Positions 6,613-15,170 of a DNA stretch of 25,761 nucleotides are shown here, one piece after another (the first letter of the stretch is position 1; every line of letters begins with the position of its first letter). Both the position numbers and the translations under genes were made by a program. The notes beneath the pieces were generated by a model that had not been told where the DNA came from, searched no databases, and worked only from the letters and a program-made list of their open reading frames with translations. Source of the DNA: an uncultured Cellvibrio sp. (GTDB lineage Bacteria > Pseudomonadota > Gammaproteobacteria > Pseudomonadales > Cellvibrionaceae); the NCBI GenBank assembly GCA_946481735.1, contig CAMLOU010000051.1:1-25761 (forward strand), read 5' to 3'.

Positions 6613-8394
6613 ATGTTACGTAAGGTTGTAGTCACTCGTTTTTATAAGCCAGGGCAACAGTTAATTGCTGCGGCCGGGTTGATGTTATGTGTGGTGTTCC
6701 CGGTTGTAAGTCTGCCTGCATTTGCCGCGCTCTCCGTCAACAAGTCCACGACAGACCTTGAGTATGGCGTGATTCTATTTGACTATTTTCAGCAGGATTA
6801 TTTTTCGGCATTGATTGAGCAGGAGTATGCTCAGGCGATTAACAATACCACTGCTAAAAGTCCGCACGGTCAGGTGCTCAAGGGCGGCATGATGCTGTCT
6901 TACGGCATGGCTGATGAAGCCAAACGCATGTTTGATACCTTGCTGGATTCTGCGGCGCCTGAAGAAGTTAAAAACCGGGCCTGGTTTTACCTGGCCAAAC
7001 TTTTCTACAGCAAATCAGATGTAATGAACGCGCGGGAATCCCTGGCGCAAATTCGCGGCAAGATGCCCGATGATCTGCATACCGACTACCACTATCTGGC
7101 AACCCTGCTGAACCACGAAGGCAATCACCTGGGCGATAGCGAGAATAAATTCAAAGCGGTTTCGAAGGAAAATCCCTATTTCCCCTATTTATTGTTCAAC
7201 ATGGCTATCTTGCAATTGAAAGATAACAAGTTGGATGCGGCGGTAGGCAATCTAGAGGCGGTGACCAAGTATTCTGGCGTAAGCGAGGAGCTCTCTCTCT
7301 TGTCAGACCGTGCCCGGCACGGCTTGGCGGAACTGGCGCTGCAGCATGGTAATTTGATGCAAGCCTGGCTTTACCTGAAAGATATCCGTACCACCGGCTT
7401 ATATTCCAATCGTGCACTGTTGTCCTATGCCTGGGCCGCAATCAACCTGAAACAATACCAGCAGGCGATCCCCGCGCTTGAGCTGTTAAACGAACGCTCC
7501 ATTGCCATCCCGGAAGTGCAGGAGGCCAAGGTATTGCTGGCGCACGTCTATGAACAGGAAGGTGCGCCGCGCAAAGCCCTTAAGCGCAACCTCATTGCTG
7601 AAAAAGAATTCCACGAAGGTGTTGAGATGATCGCGGAGGCGCGTCGGGTTATTGAAAAGCAGGATGTTCCGCGCGAATTTATCAAGAATCTGGATGCCAT
7701 GATGGACGACAGTGATTGGTATAGCACGCGTCCCTCGGTGGATTACCAAAAATTGACCCCGTTTCTGATTGACTTGATGGCAAGCCATCCTTTCCATGAA
7801 ACCCTGCGCGAGCTGGCCGACCTCTATGCAATTGAAGAGAATCTCAAGTACTGGTCCATTCAGGCCAATGAGCATTTGCTGATTCTTGAGAACGCCAATA
7901 AAAAGAAAAATTTTGACACATCTGTTCTGGAGCTGGTTAAAACCAGTGCCGAGTTAAACGAGCAATTTGCCGACCAGAATACCGAGCTGCGCTTACATTC
8001 CCTGGCGCTCAATGAGGAAGATCAGGATCGCCTTAAGGCGTTGATTGAGACCACTGAACGTGAGTTGAAATTATTGGATGGCAAAGTCGCCAAGTTGAAA
8101 GATTACAAGCGGCCCTACGAACAGCCTGCGTACTACAAAAAGATGGTTGCCGAAAAACACCGCGAGATTGAGCGGCAATTGGCGGAGACAGAAAAGTTTG
8201 TCCAGAGCTTTGAAACCATCATGCGCGGTCTGGTCAAGGTGGAGCTGGATAAACACGAAGAACGTATGCGCTATTACGCGGCGCAATCCAAACTGGCCAA
8301 GGCCCGTTTGTACGATATGACACTGCTATCGCTTGAAAAAGCAAAATCCACAGTACAAGACGATGTAGGTGCGGACGCACAGGGGGATGAATAA
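6613..8394 (+). CDS. Exported TPR and coiled-coil protein (Glt-like periplasmic component)
   Basis: A 593-residue exported protein. A long signal peptide (hydrophobic core about 17-35, cleavage near AFA-ALS at 39) precedes helical TPR-type repeats to about residue 330, for example AEEVKNRAWFYLAKLFYS-like and LFNMAILQLKDNKLDAAVGNL units. A charged coiled coil covers roughly 455-590 (ALIETTERELKLLDGKVAKL, KHREIERQLAETEKFVQSF). The start is the ATG at 6613, four bases after the previous stop; the frame is open further upstream but that part lies inside the previous gene. The stop overlaps the next ATG by one base (TAATG), implying translational coupling. In M. xanthus the periplasmic Glt proteins are likewise TPR-rich; a specific orthologue (GltC or GltD) cannot be assigned by eye. 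Confidence 0.8.
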   Translation: MLRKVVVTRFYKPGQQLIAAAGLMLCVVFPVVSLPAFAALSVNKSTTDLEYGVILFDYFQQDYFSALIEQEYAQAINNTTAKSPHGQVLKGGMMLSYGMADEAKRMFDTLLDSAAPEEVKNRAWFYLAKLFYSKSDVMNARESLAQIRGKMPDDLHTDYHYLATLLNHEGNHLGDSENKFKAVSKENPYFPYLLFNMAILQLKDNKLDAAVGNLEAVTKYSGVSEELSLLSDRARHGLAELALQHGNLMQAWLYLKDIRTTGLYSNRALLSYAWAAINLKQYQQAIPALELLNERSIAIPEVQEAKVLLAHVYEQEGAPRKALKRNLIAEKEFHEGVEMIAEARRVIEKQDVPREFIKNLDAMMDDSDWYSTRPSVDYQKLTPFLIDLMASHPFHETLRELADLYAIEENLKYWSIQANEHLLILENANKKKNFDTSVLELVKTSAELNEQFADQNTELRLHSLALNEEDQDRLKALIETTERELKLLDGKVAKLKDYKRPYEQPAYYKKMVAEKHREIERQLAETEKFVQSFETIMRGLVKVELDKHEERMRYYAAQSKLAKARLYDMTLLSLEKAKSTVQDDVGADAQGDE

Positions 8395-11243
8395 TGAAAA
8401 CTGTAAAAACCTGGGTACCCTTGATCGGCATTCTGGTGTTGTCGCTCGGTTGTGCTTCCAATAAAAGCAACACCTTGGGCGCACTGAAATATACCCCCCA
8501 GGAAAAAGAAGAAGAAATTGAATTCCAGAAACTCAATCACCAGGAGGTGAGGGCAGAGTACAAGGAGCTGTTGGATCTGTTTGAAGACAAGCAACTGAAA
8601 GAGCAGATCGAGCGGCGCATTGCAGACGTCTATATGATGGAAGGGGTCTACGATCAGAATCAGCAGGCACAGCGCCAGAGTTACTACGTTGATGCGATCA
8701 AAGCCTATCGCAACATTCTGGATAAATACCCGGATTCGCCCGACAACGCCGAGGTGCTTTATCAATTGGCGAAAGCCTATGATATGGAAGGCGACCAGGA
8801 AGAAGCCTTAAAGATGCTGACCCAGTTGACCGCACGGCATCCAACCTATCCCAATATCGCGGAAGCCTATTTCCGCAAAGGTGATATCCACTTCAATAAC
8901 CAGGATTATCGGCACGCAGAACAATCCTATCTTGCTGTCACCAAACTGGATAAAAGCAAATTAGCGATCAATGCGCACTACATGTTGGGCTGGGCTTATT
9001 ACAAGCAAACCGAATACAACAAGAGCGTTGATGCGTTTACCTATGTGCTTGATCAGTTGCTGGTTAACCAGTCGTCGATTGAAAACCTGGGCAAGGCTGA
9101 GAAACCGCTGGTGAAGGACACATTGCACTCCATGACTCTGGCGCTTGACCGGATCGGCGGCGCAGAATCTATTGCTTCCCTGGAATCTATTGCGACAAAA
9201 AGCTATGTCTGGATGATCTATGAAGACATTGGTGAGCATTATCTGGAAAAAGAGCTTTATGAAGACTCGGCCAACGCCTTCAGATTATTCGTCAGCAATC
9301 ATCGCCACGCCACCCAGGCGCCTATGCTGCATGAGAAGCTGATCAACACCTACATCAAGGGCGGTTTTCCACGCAAGGCGCTGGATGAAAAAGAGGCTTA
9401 CGTTAATGCCTACGGTTTACATTCGGATTACCAGGGCAACCGTGGCGGTATGCCGGAGAATGTGAGCCGCTCCATTAAAGTCTATCTCGATGAGTTGGCG
9501 CGTCATTATTACAACGAAGGTCAGGATTACCAGGAGCTGGTGGCGGAGCTTTCGGAAAAGAAAAACCGCGACGATAAAGAAATTGCTGAAAAGTCAGTCC
9601 TTTCCATTGCGTCATTTGATCGCGCTGCTGACTTTTACCAGCAGTACGTCGCAACCTTTCCCAATGATGAGCGCATCGACGAAATTTACTTCTTGAAAGC
9701 GGAAGCGTTATTTCTGGCCAAGCGTTACGCAGAAGCTGTGGCCGACTATGAACGCGTAGCCTACCGGCCCAAAGGAAAGAGTGCCGAGAAACACGCGGCC
9801 AATGCCGGTTATGCCGCGATCATTTCCTATCAAAAACACATTGATACCCTGCCGGCTGACAGCCAGGACGTGAAAAAATGGCAAGCCCAGGCGGTGGAAA
9901 GCAGTTTGCAGTTTGCCAAGACCTTCCACACCGATAACCGGTCACCGATGGTGTTGACCAACGCGGCGGAATACCTGTTCAGCCTGGATCAATACCAGCG
10001 CGCCCTGGAAGTATCGGGGAACCTGATTGCTAACAATCCGCAACTGGATAAAACCCTGAAGAAAACCGCATACGGCATCATTGCCCACTCGCATTTCAAG
10101 TTGGGTGATTACCAGAGTGCGGAAAATAATTACCTGAGCCAGCGTGAACTGGTAGACCGGACCAGTGAAGAATACACCCAGATTTCCGAGCGTCTCGCCG
10201 CCGCTATCTACAAGAAATCGGAAGGTATTGTCGACAGCGGAGAAAAAGAGGCGGCTATTACACAGTTGCTGAAGATCAAGACCCTGACTCCAGACTCCAC
10301 CGTGCGGGTTACCGCGCAATTCGATGCGGCCAGCATGTTGCTGGAACTTGAACAATGGGACCGCGCAATTACCGAATTGAAAGAGCTGGCCGCACTGTAT
10401 CCGGAGCATGAGTTGGCGGTGGAATTCCCGCGCAAACTGTCGTTCGCCTACGAGAAAAATCAAAACTGGGCCCTGGCCGCTGAAAGTTATCTGGGGCTGA
10501 GTGAGAAGGATCCCGATGCAGAAGTTCGTCGGGAGGCCTTGTTCCTGGCGGCCACAATGTTTGAGAAAAACAAGAACTACGCCACATCAATCGAACACTT
10601 TAAGAGCTACGATGCTACCTACGAAAAACCCTTTACTTCCCGAATGGAAGCGCGCTACCACCTGGCGACCCAGTACGAGAAGTTAGGCGATACAGAAAAG
10701 CAATTATTTTGGCTAAAGCGTTTAATCGAGGGCGACCAGAAAGCGGGCCCTCAACGCACGGATCGCAGCCGATGGCTTGGGGCGTGGGCAAACATTAAAT
10801 ACGGGGATTACTACGCGGCTGAATTTTCATCGCACAAGCTTTATCTACCTTTGGTGAAAAGCTTACCCGCTAAAAACAAATCTCTGGAAAGTGCCATCAA
10901 ACAATATCAGTCATCAGCTGATTACGGCATTCTGGAATTTGTCACCATGTCCAGCTTCCAGATTGCGAACCTGTACCAACAGTTTGCTACGGAGTTACGG
11001 GCGTCACCCAAACCGGCCGGTTTATCGCCGGACGAGCAAACTATTTACGCGGAAATTATTGAAGAGCAGGCAGTGCCTTTCGATGGTTTAGCCATTGAGC
11101 TGCACCAGGCCAATATAGACCGCGCTTGGGAAGGTAAATTTAACGAGTGGATCGACCGGAGTTTTGCCGAGATGATGAAGCTGAATCCGGCAAGATATAA
11201 CAAGACGGAAATTATGGTGAGTTACGGCGATGAAATACGTTAA
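8394..11243 (+). CDS. Large TPR-repeat lipoprotein (GltD/AgmU-like)
   Basis: A 949-residue lipoprotein almost wholly built of TPR-type helical hairpins. The lipobox is LSLGC with cysteine 20, followed by a polar linker. Clear repeats occur at about 98-225 (AIKAYRNILDKYPDSPDNAE, AEAYFRKGDIHFNNQDYRHA, NAHYMLGWAYYKQTEYNKSV), about 405-455 (ADFYQQYVATFPND, LFLAKRYAEAVADYERVA) and more weakly to about 780. AGGGGGA ends seven bases before the start, which overlaps the previous stop. The 3' end overlaps the next gene by 14 bases. The size and composition recall M. xanthus GltD (AgmU), a TPR protein linking the motor to the outer membrane. The lipobox and position suggest outer-membrane anchoring on the periplasmic side; lack of Asp at +2 (Ala) supports outer-membrane sorting. 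Confidence 0.82.
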   Translation: MKTVKTWVPLIGILVLSLGCASNKSNTLGALKYTPQEKEEEIEFQKLNHQEVRAEYKELLDLFEDKQLKEQIERRIADVYMMEGVYDQNQQAQRQSYYVDAIKAYRNILDKYPDSPDNAEVLYQLAKAYDMEGDQEEALKMLTQLTARHPTYPNIAEAYFRKGDIHFNNQDYRHAEQSYLAVTKLDKSKLAINAHYMLGWAYYKQTEYNKSVDAFTYVLDQLLVNQSSIENLGKAEKPLVKDTLHSMTLALDRIGGAESIASLESIATKSYVWMIYEDIGEHYLEKELYEDSANAFRLFVSNHRHATQAPMLHEKLINTYIKGGFPRKALDEKEAYVNAYGLHSDYQGNRGGMPENVSRSIKVYLDELARHYYNEGQDYQELVAELSEKKNRDDKEIAEKSVLSIASFDRAADFYQQYVATFPNDERIDEIYFLKAEALFLAKRYAEAVADYERVAYRPKGKSAEKHAANAGYAAIISYQKHIDTLPADSQDVKKWQAQAVESSLQFAKTFHTDNRSPMVLTNAAEYLFSLDQYQRALEVSGNLIANNPQLDKTLKKTAYGIIAHSHFKLGDYQSAENNYLSQRELVDRTSEEYTQISERLAAAIYKKSEGIVDSGEKEAAITQLLKIKTLTPDSTVRVTAQFDAASMLLELEQWDRAITELKELAALYPEHELAVEFPRKLSFAYEKNQNWALAAESYLGLSEKDPDAEVRREALFLAATMFEKNKNYATSIEHFKSYDATYEKPFTSRMEARYHLATQYEKLGDTEKQLFWLKRLIEGDQKAGPQRTDRSRWLGAWANIKYGDYYAAEFSSHKLYLPLVKSLPAKNKSLESAIKQYQSSADYGILEFVTMSSFQIANLYQQFATELRASPKPAGLSPDEQTIYAEIIEEQAVPFDGLAIELHQANIDRAWEGKFNEWIDRSFAEMMKLNPARYNKTEIMVSYGDEIR

Positions 11244-11985
11244 TGTAATTGCATACACACTGCTGGCAGGCGGTATCCTGATCGGGGCTGGTTGCGCGAC
11301 AACTTCCGGTTCAAAGGTTGGGCTCGTGGTGGATAAAAACCAGGAAGCGACTCTGGTGTCTACTCTGGAATACCTGCCGGTACCCAAGACCGATGACGCC
11401 GGCGCCTATCTGCCCTATGAGCCGAGCGAGAATCCGTATCTTGCGCAACGGGGCAAGATAAAGCAGGAATCTATTGTTAAATACATCGATGCCAAGCGAG
11501 CGCTGAAGCAGAAAAATTATCGCCACGCCGAACAACTGTTCAAAACCCTGACCGAAGAGGATAAAAACTTATCCGGGCCATGGATCGGATTGGGCGATGT
11601 AGCGCTTGAGCAAAAGCAATATGATCAAGCGGTAACACACTACGCCAAGGCCATAGAACTCAACAGTAAAAATGTTAATGCCTATATGCGCCTGGCCAAG
11701 GCGCAGCGCTTGCAGGGTAACTTTCTGCATGCGCAAAACACTTATGCCAAATCCCTCGCTCTGTGGCCTGACTTCCCGGAAGCACACCTGAACCTCGCTG
11801 TGCTCTACGACATCTACTTGAACCATCCATTGCGCGCACAAAAACATATGGAGGCATACCAGTTTCTCACCAATGGTGAAAACAAGGATGTCGCCAAGTG
11901 GTTAGCGGAGATCCAGCAGCGCACGGGTGTTCCTATCAGTCTGGTCGTGGAAAAGCAAAAAGCTGAATCCAAACCATTATCCTGA
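11230..11985 (+). CDS. TPR-repeat lipoprotein (GltE/AglT-like)
   Basis: A 251-residue predicted lipoprotein. The N-terminus YTLLAGGILIGAGC places a cysteine at residue 22. This lipobox has Gly at -3, which is unusual but tolerated. After a 60-residue linker come three or four TPR units at about 85-195: ALKQKNYRHAEQLFKTLTEE, GPWIGLGDVALEQKQYDQAV, YAKAIELNSKNVNAYMRLAK and YAKSLALWPDFPEAHLNLAV. The gene starts 14 bases inside the end of the large TPR lipoprotein gene, so it is probably translated by coupling. A short TPR lipoprotein next to a very large TPR protein parallels GltE (AglT) and GltD of the Myxococcus machine; the orthology is inference. Confidence 0.82.
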   Translation: MKYVNVIAYTLLAGGILIGAGCATTSGSKVGLVVDKNQEATLVSTLEYLPVPKTDDAGAYLPYEPSENPYLAQRGKIKQESIVKYIDAKRALKQKNYRHAEQLFKTLTEEDKNLSGPWIGLGDVALEQKQYDQAVTHYAKAIELNSKNVNAYMRLAKAQRLQGNFLHAQNTYAKSLALWPDFPEAHLNLAVLYDIYLNHPLRAQKHMEAYQFLTNGENKDVAKWLAEIQQRTGVPISLVVEKQKAESKPLS

Positions 11986-12007
11986 AACGCGGTAAAGAAA
12001 CTTATTT

Positions 12008-12304
12008 ATGAAAAAGTTATTGATCATCGCCGTGCTCCTTGCGCCCCAGGTCTGGGCTGAAGAAGCCCCGGAAAGCGCTGACCCTACGATCCTGTTGGAG
12101 TCCACCTTTATCGGTGACAAGGAACAGCCAGCGATCAGCTATTTTATTCCGTGGAAAGGAAATACCACGCCGGATAAATTGCAGTGGAATATGGAAAGCA
12201 AGCACGACCAGACACTGCAGATTGTCGACCGGGATGTTTTGCTTAACTCGATGAATATTTACAACGAAATGAATCTGGAAGGCACAACCGGTTCAGCAGA
12301 TTAA
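12008..12304 (+). CDS. Small exported protein of unknown function in the gliding-type operon
   Basis: A 98-residue protein with a short, standard signal peptide (MKKLLIIAVLLAPQVWA, cleavage before EEA). The mature part of about 80 residues is acidic, contains no cysteine and matches no family I know. Its middle (AISYFIPWKGNTTPDKLQW) looks beta-rich. It sits between the TPR lipoprotein and the channel gene with gaps of 22 bases on each side, so it is part of the transcript. Position and export make a periplasmic subunit or assembly factor likely. The upstream GGTAAAGAAA gives only a weak ribosome binding site. Confidence 0.72.
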   Translation: MKKLLIIAVLLAPQVWAEEAPESADPTILLESTFIGDKEQPAISYFIPWKGNTTPDKLQWNMESKHDQTLQIVDRDVLLNSMNIYNEMNLEGTTGSAD

Positions 12305-12326
12305 TTGTTAACAGAGAGAAATTATC

Positions 12327-13073
12327 ATGAACGATTTATACAATATGGTAACCAGCTTCCTTCAGGACGGTGGATTTTTTATGTATCCAATCGCTCTGGT
12401 ATTAGCGCTTGGATTGGCAATTAGTCTGGAGCGTTGGGTTTATCTGACCCGCGAGCGCATTCGCAATATCAAGGCATTTGACAGTTTCCTGCCGTTGCTG
12501 CGTACCACGGACATGGAAAAGATGCAGATGTATTCGCGCGAGAATACTGCGCCGGTTACCCGCATCATTGCCTGCGGCCTGGACATGATGAAAGTTTCCA
12601 AACAGCGTGCGGATATCGAAAATGCCATGAACGAAGGCATGCTGGAAACCATGCCGCGCCTGGAGAAGCGTGTAGGCTACCTGGCTGTATTGGCGAATAT
12701 CGCCACGCTGCTTGGCCTTCTGGGCACCATCATCGGTTTGATCAGCGCCTTTACCGCCGTTGCGAATGCAAACCCGGCTGAAAAATCACAATTGTTATCC
12801 ATGTCAATCTCGGTGGCGATGAACACCACCGCCTTCGGCTTGATTGCTGCGATTCCGCTGTTGGTGTTGCATGCGATATTGCAAAACAAAATTGCCGCGA
12901 TTGTCACCAGCATTCAAATGTCCGCGGTGAAATTCCTCAATATTATGACGCTGCACCGCTTGATTGAAGCCGGTACTCCGCGTCCACAGGAAACCCTGGT
13001 TGTTCCGGCACAACAAGCTCCGGCTCCCGCTGCTGATGTGTTGCCCGCCGGTGCGGTATTAAGTCAGGCCTGA
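12327..13073 (+). CDS. TolQ/ExbB/MotA-type proton-channel protein (AglR-like)
   Basis: A 248-residue inner-membrane protein of the MotA/TolQ/ExbB superfamily. Three membrane segments are visible: about 14-38, about 117-145 with the family signature LLGLLGTIIGLISAF, and about 160-185 with AMNTTAFGLIAAIP, where T167/T168 match the conserved threonine of the channel. A cytoplasmic loop lies between the first two. These proteins form a pentamer around two ExbD/TolR subunits and conduct protons to drive work in the envelope. The next two genes supply the ExbD-type partners, as in aglR-aglQ-aglS. The final 40 residues are rich in Pro and Ala, an extension not usual in ExbB. An AGAGAG sequence precedes the ATG. 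Confidence 0.93.
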   Translation: MNDLYNMVTSFLQDGGFFMYPIALVLALGLAISLERWVYLTRERIRNIKAFDSFLPLLRTTDMEKMQMYSRENTAPVTRIIACGLDMMKVSKQRADIENAMNEGMLETMPRLEKRVGYLAVLANIATLLGLLGTIIGLISAFTAVANANPAEKSQLLSMSISVAMNTTAFGLIAAIPLLVLHAILQNKIAAIVTSIQMSAVKFLNIMTLHRLIEAGTPRPQETLVVPAQQAPAPAADVLPAGAVLSQA

Positions 13074-13077
13074 TGCC

Positions 13078-13581
13078 ATGAACCTTAAATTCCAGTACAA
13101 GAGCACTGACGACGCCGAACTTGAAATCACCTCGTTCATGAGTTTGATGATCGTGTTGGTGCCCGTCTTGTTGCTCAGTATGACGTTTACCCAAATCACC
13201 GTGCTGGATGTCAAACTGCCGGAATTGACTGGCGGCCCGGCGGTGAGCCAGACAGAACAATCTCAACTGGAAATTCGCATTGCCGATGACGGTTTCAAGG
13301 TGTTTTACCCTGAAAATGTATTGGTCAAGGAAATTCCGCTGGCAGAAACGGAAGAGGGCGATGCATACGACTATGTACAGCTCTCGCAGGTGATGCAGGA
13401 AGTCAAGCGTCAACTGCCGGAAAAGCGTGATGTGTTGGTATTGTCTGAGCCAAACATTGATTACCAAAATCTGGTGTTCACCATGGATGCTGTCAAGTCA
13501 TACAAGACTGTGGTGGCTACCAGTGTGGTGGAGATTGAACTCTTCCCGGAGATTTCTCTGGGGGATTCCAAAAAAAAATGA
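13078..13581 (+). CDS. ExbD/TolR-type protein lacking the usual membrane aspartate
   Basis: A 167-residue protein with ExbD/TolR architecture: short cytoplasmic N-terminus, one membrane segment at about 18-40 and a periplasmic domain. The segment reads EITSFMSLMIVLVPVLLLS. Aligned with the family pattern in which 'DVML' follows 'NVTPLI', the proton-relay aspartate is replaced by Ser22. The periplasmic domain contains VLVLSEPNIDYQNLVFTMDAV, matching the 'V.I..D....Y..VV..MD' pattern of ExbD. The ATG is four bases after the stop of the channel gene, without a strong ribosome binding site, so coupling is likely. Nine adenines (13570-13578) encode the terminal lysines. The pairing with a second, aspartate-bearing ExbD protein downstream is notable. 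Confidence 0.87.
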   Translation: MNLKFQYKSTDDAELEITSFMSLMIVLVPVLLLSMTFTQITVLDVKLPELTGGPAVSQTEQSQLEIRIADDGFKVFYPENVLVKEIPLAETEEGDAYDYVQLSQVMQEVKRQLPEKRDVLVLSEPNIDYQNLVFTMDAVKSYKTVVATSVVEIELFPEISLGDSKKK

Positions 13582-13598
13582 TGTGAGTTGATGACAAA

Positions 13599-14147
13599 AT
13601 GATTGGATCAACTATTTTTTACACCAAACCCAAGGCCTCCATTGTGCCGAAGTTGAATCTTGTGGCACTGATGGACATCTTCACGATTCTGGTGTTCTTC
13701 CTGCTGCTCAATTCCGGTGAGAGCCAGAAAATTGAGAACGCCAAATTTATTGAGCTGCCGGATTCCATTTCGGGTACGACGCCGCACAATGAATTATTCA
13801 TCATGATTGATGAAGATAAAATCTGGATCGGTGAGCAGGCCGTGGCAGATGTTGCCGAGGTAATGAAAGCACCGGATAAACCCATTGAGGGTTTAACCCA
13901 GGTATTGGCGGCGCACAAGGAATCCTTGGGTGAGTTGACGGGCTATGAAAAGCACAATGGTTTGCCGGTCACGATCCTGGGGGATAAAACCGTTTCTTAC
14001 ACTCTGTTGAAGAGTGTGATGGCGACGTGCCAGGGCAGTGATTTCCGCGAAATTTCCCTGGCTGTCAATCAGGTTGTGACAACGCCTGATGCCGCGGGCG
14101 TTGCAGCCCGAGCCACTGTTAATACTTCTTCTAAGGTTGGAGGTTAA
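13599..14147 (+). CDS. ExbD/TolR-type protein with conserved membrane aspartate
   Basis: A 182-residue second ExbD/TolR homologue. The membrane segment at about 20-40, LNLVALMDIFTILVFFLLLN, keeps the aspartate (D26) that carries protons in ExbD, TolR and the Myxococcus protein AglQ. The periplasmic domain includes ELFIMIDEDKIWIGEQAV, GLPVTILGDKTVSYTLLKSVM and a short Ala/Val-rich tail. It starts 17 bases after the previous ExbD gene and ends one base before the ATG of the TonB-like gene. Two different ExbD-type proteins with one ExbB-type protein is the composition of the AglRQS motor. The protein begins with Met-Ile at an ATG preceded by a GAGTTGATGA stretch. Confidence 0.9.
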   Translation: MIGSTIFYTKPKASIVPKLNLVALMDIFTILVFFLLLNSGESQKIENAKFIELPDSISGTTPHNELFIMIDEDKIWIGEQAVADVAEVMKAPDKPIEGLTQVLAAHKESLGELTGYEKHNGLPVTILGDKTVSYTLLKSVMATCQGSDFREISLAVNQVVTTPDAAGVAARATVNTSSKVGG

Positions 14148-14148
14148 C

Positions 14149-15150
14149 ATGTCTGCCAGTATTCAGCCGTTCACTGCTCAGTCCCTTGCTGTTCAGCCGT
14201 TTGCGCTTGAGCTTCAGCTGCCCTGGCATGCGGACGAGGAGCGTGAAAAGGCATTTAAGAATATTCTGAAGAAAGTTCTTATTCCTTTATTGATCCTGTT
14301 TTTGCTGGTTCCCTGGCTGAGTCAGATTGAGCAGGAATATGTACCCGATGAGACGCGGGTGGAAACGGTCATCCTGCTTGATCCTCCCAAGCCCGTGCCG
14401 CCGCCACCACCGCCCCCGGTTGTGCAGGAAAAACCCAAGCCGGTACCCGTGGAGCCACCCAAAGTAGCTGAACCGAAACCGAAGCCTACACCCAAGGTAG
14501 ATGATCGCCCCAAGGCGGTTGCAAAAGCACCGACGGTAGACACCAGAACATCGATTGCAAAATCACAGGGACTGGCGGAGTTATCCAGCCAATTAAAATC
14601 CCTGCGTGGTTCTGTTGACGTGGCGAAGATGCAAAATAAAAACGTGTCGACCAATACCGGTGGTACCGTCGCCGCGAGTGACCGCTCGGTTCTGGGTGCT
14701 GACAACATCGTCAGGAAAAGCGAAGGCATAGTGGTTAACGAAGAAATCATGAAGGGCGAGCTGGTTGCCCTGGCGGAGCATCAATCCACTGAAGTGGAAG
14801 GTGTTGTCGGCGGTGATTCCAATATCGGCAGCCAGTACAGCCATCTGTCCGGCCAGTCGGGCCAGCGTGATATGGAGAGTATTCGTCGCACACTGGAGCA
14901 AACAAAAAGCAGTGTTTACACGCTGTATCAGCGAGCGTTGCTGGATCACCCGGAACTTGCGGGCAAGTTCACATTTTCAATTGTGATCGAACCGAATGGC
15001 ACCATCTCCAATTTAAAACTGGTGGTTAGTGAGCTGGGTATCACGGAGTTGGAGAACAGTATCCTTGCGCGCATCAAGCAAGTGAATTTCGGTGCGAAGG
15101 ATGTATCGCCGACGGTGATTGAGTATAAGTTCGTTTTCTTGCCGAGCTGA
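14149..15150 (+). CDS. TonB-like protein with AgmX/PglI-type C-terminal domain (GltG/GltJ-like)
   Basis: A 333-residue protein, last gene of the operon. It has a cytoplasmic N-terminus of about 40 residues, one membrane segment at about 43-58 (VLIPLLILFLLVPWL), then a proline-rich rod at about 79-115 with seven consecutive prolines and Lys-Pro repeats, as in TonB. A polar middle leads to a C-terminal domain at about 240-333: SVYTLYQRALLDHPELAGKF, a strand with IEPNGTISNLKLVVSELG, and an ending VIEYKFVFLPS. This matches the pattern of the AgmX/PglI C-terminal domain, named after gliding proteins GltJ and GltG. It would transmit motor force across the periplasm. The ATG at 14149 has GGAGG at 14139-14143; an upstream in-frame start lies within the previous gene. 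Confidence 0.88.
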   Translation: MSASIQPFTAQSLAVQPFALELQLPWHADEEREKAFKNILKKVLIPLLILFLLVPWLSQIEQEYVPDETRVETVILLDPPKPVPPPPPPPVVQEKPKPVPVEPPKVAEPKPKPTPKVDDRPKAVAKAPTVDTRTSIAKSQGLAELSSQLKSLRGSVDVAKMQNKNVSTNTGGTVAASDRSVLGADNIVRKSEGIVVNEEIMKGELVALAEHQSTEVEGVVGGDSNIGSQYSHLSGQSGQRDMESIRRTLEQTKSSVYTLYQRALLDHPELAGKFTFSIVIEPNGTISNLKLVVSELGITELENSILARIKQVNFGAKDVSPTVIEYKFVFLPS

Positions 15151-15170
15151 CAGATTCAACATCATCACAA

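Noticed and set aside
13570..13578. Run of nine adenines just before the stop of the first ExbD gene as a programmed frameshift site
   Set aside because: Shifted frames hit stops within a few codons and do not join the next gene, so there is no useful fusion product.
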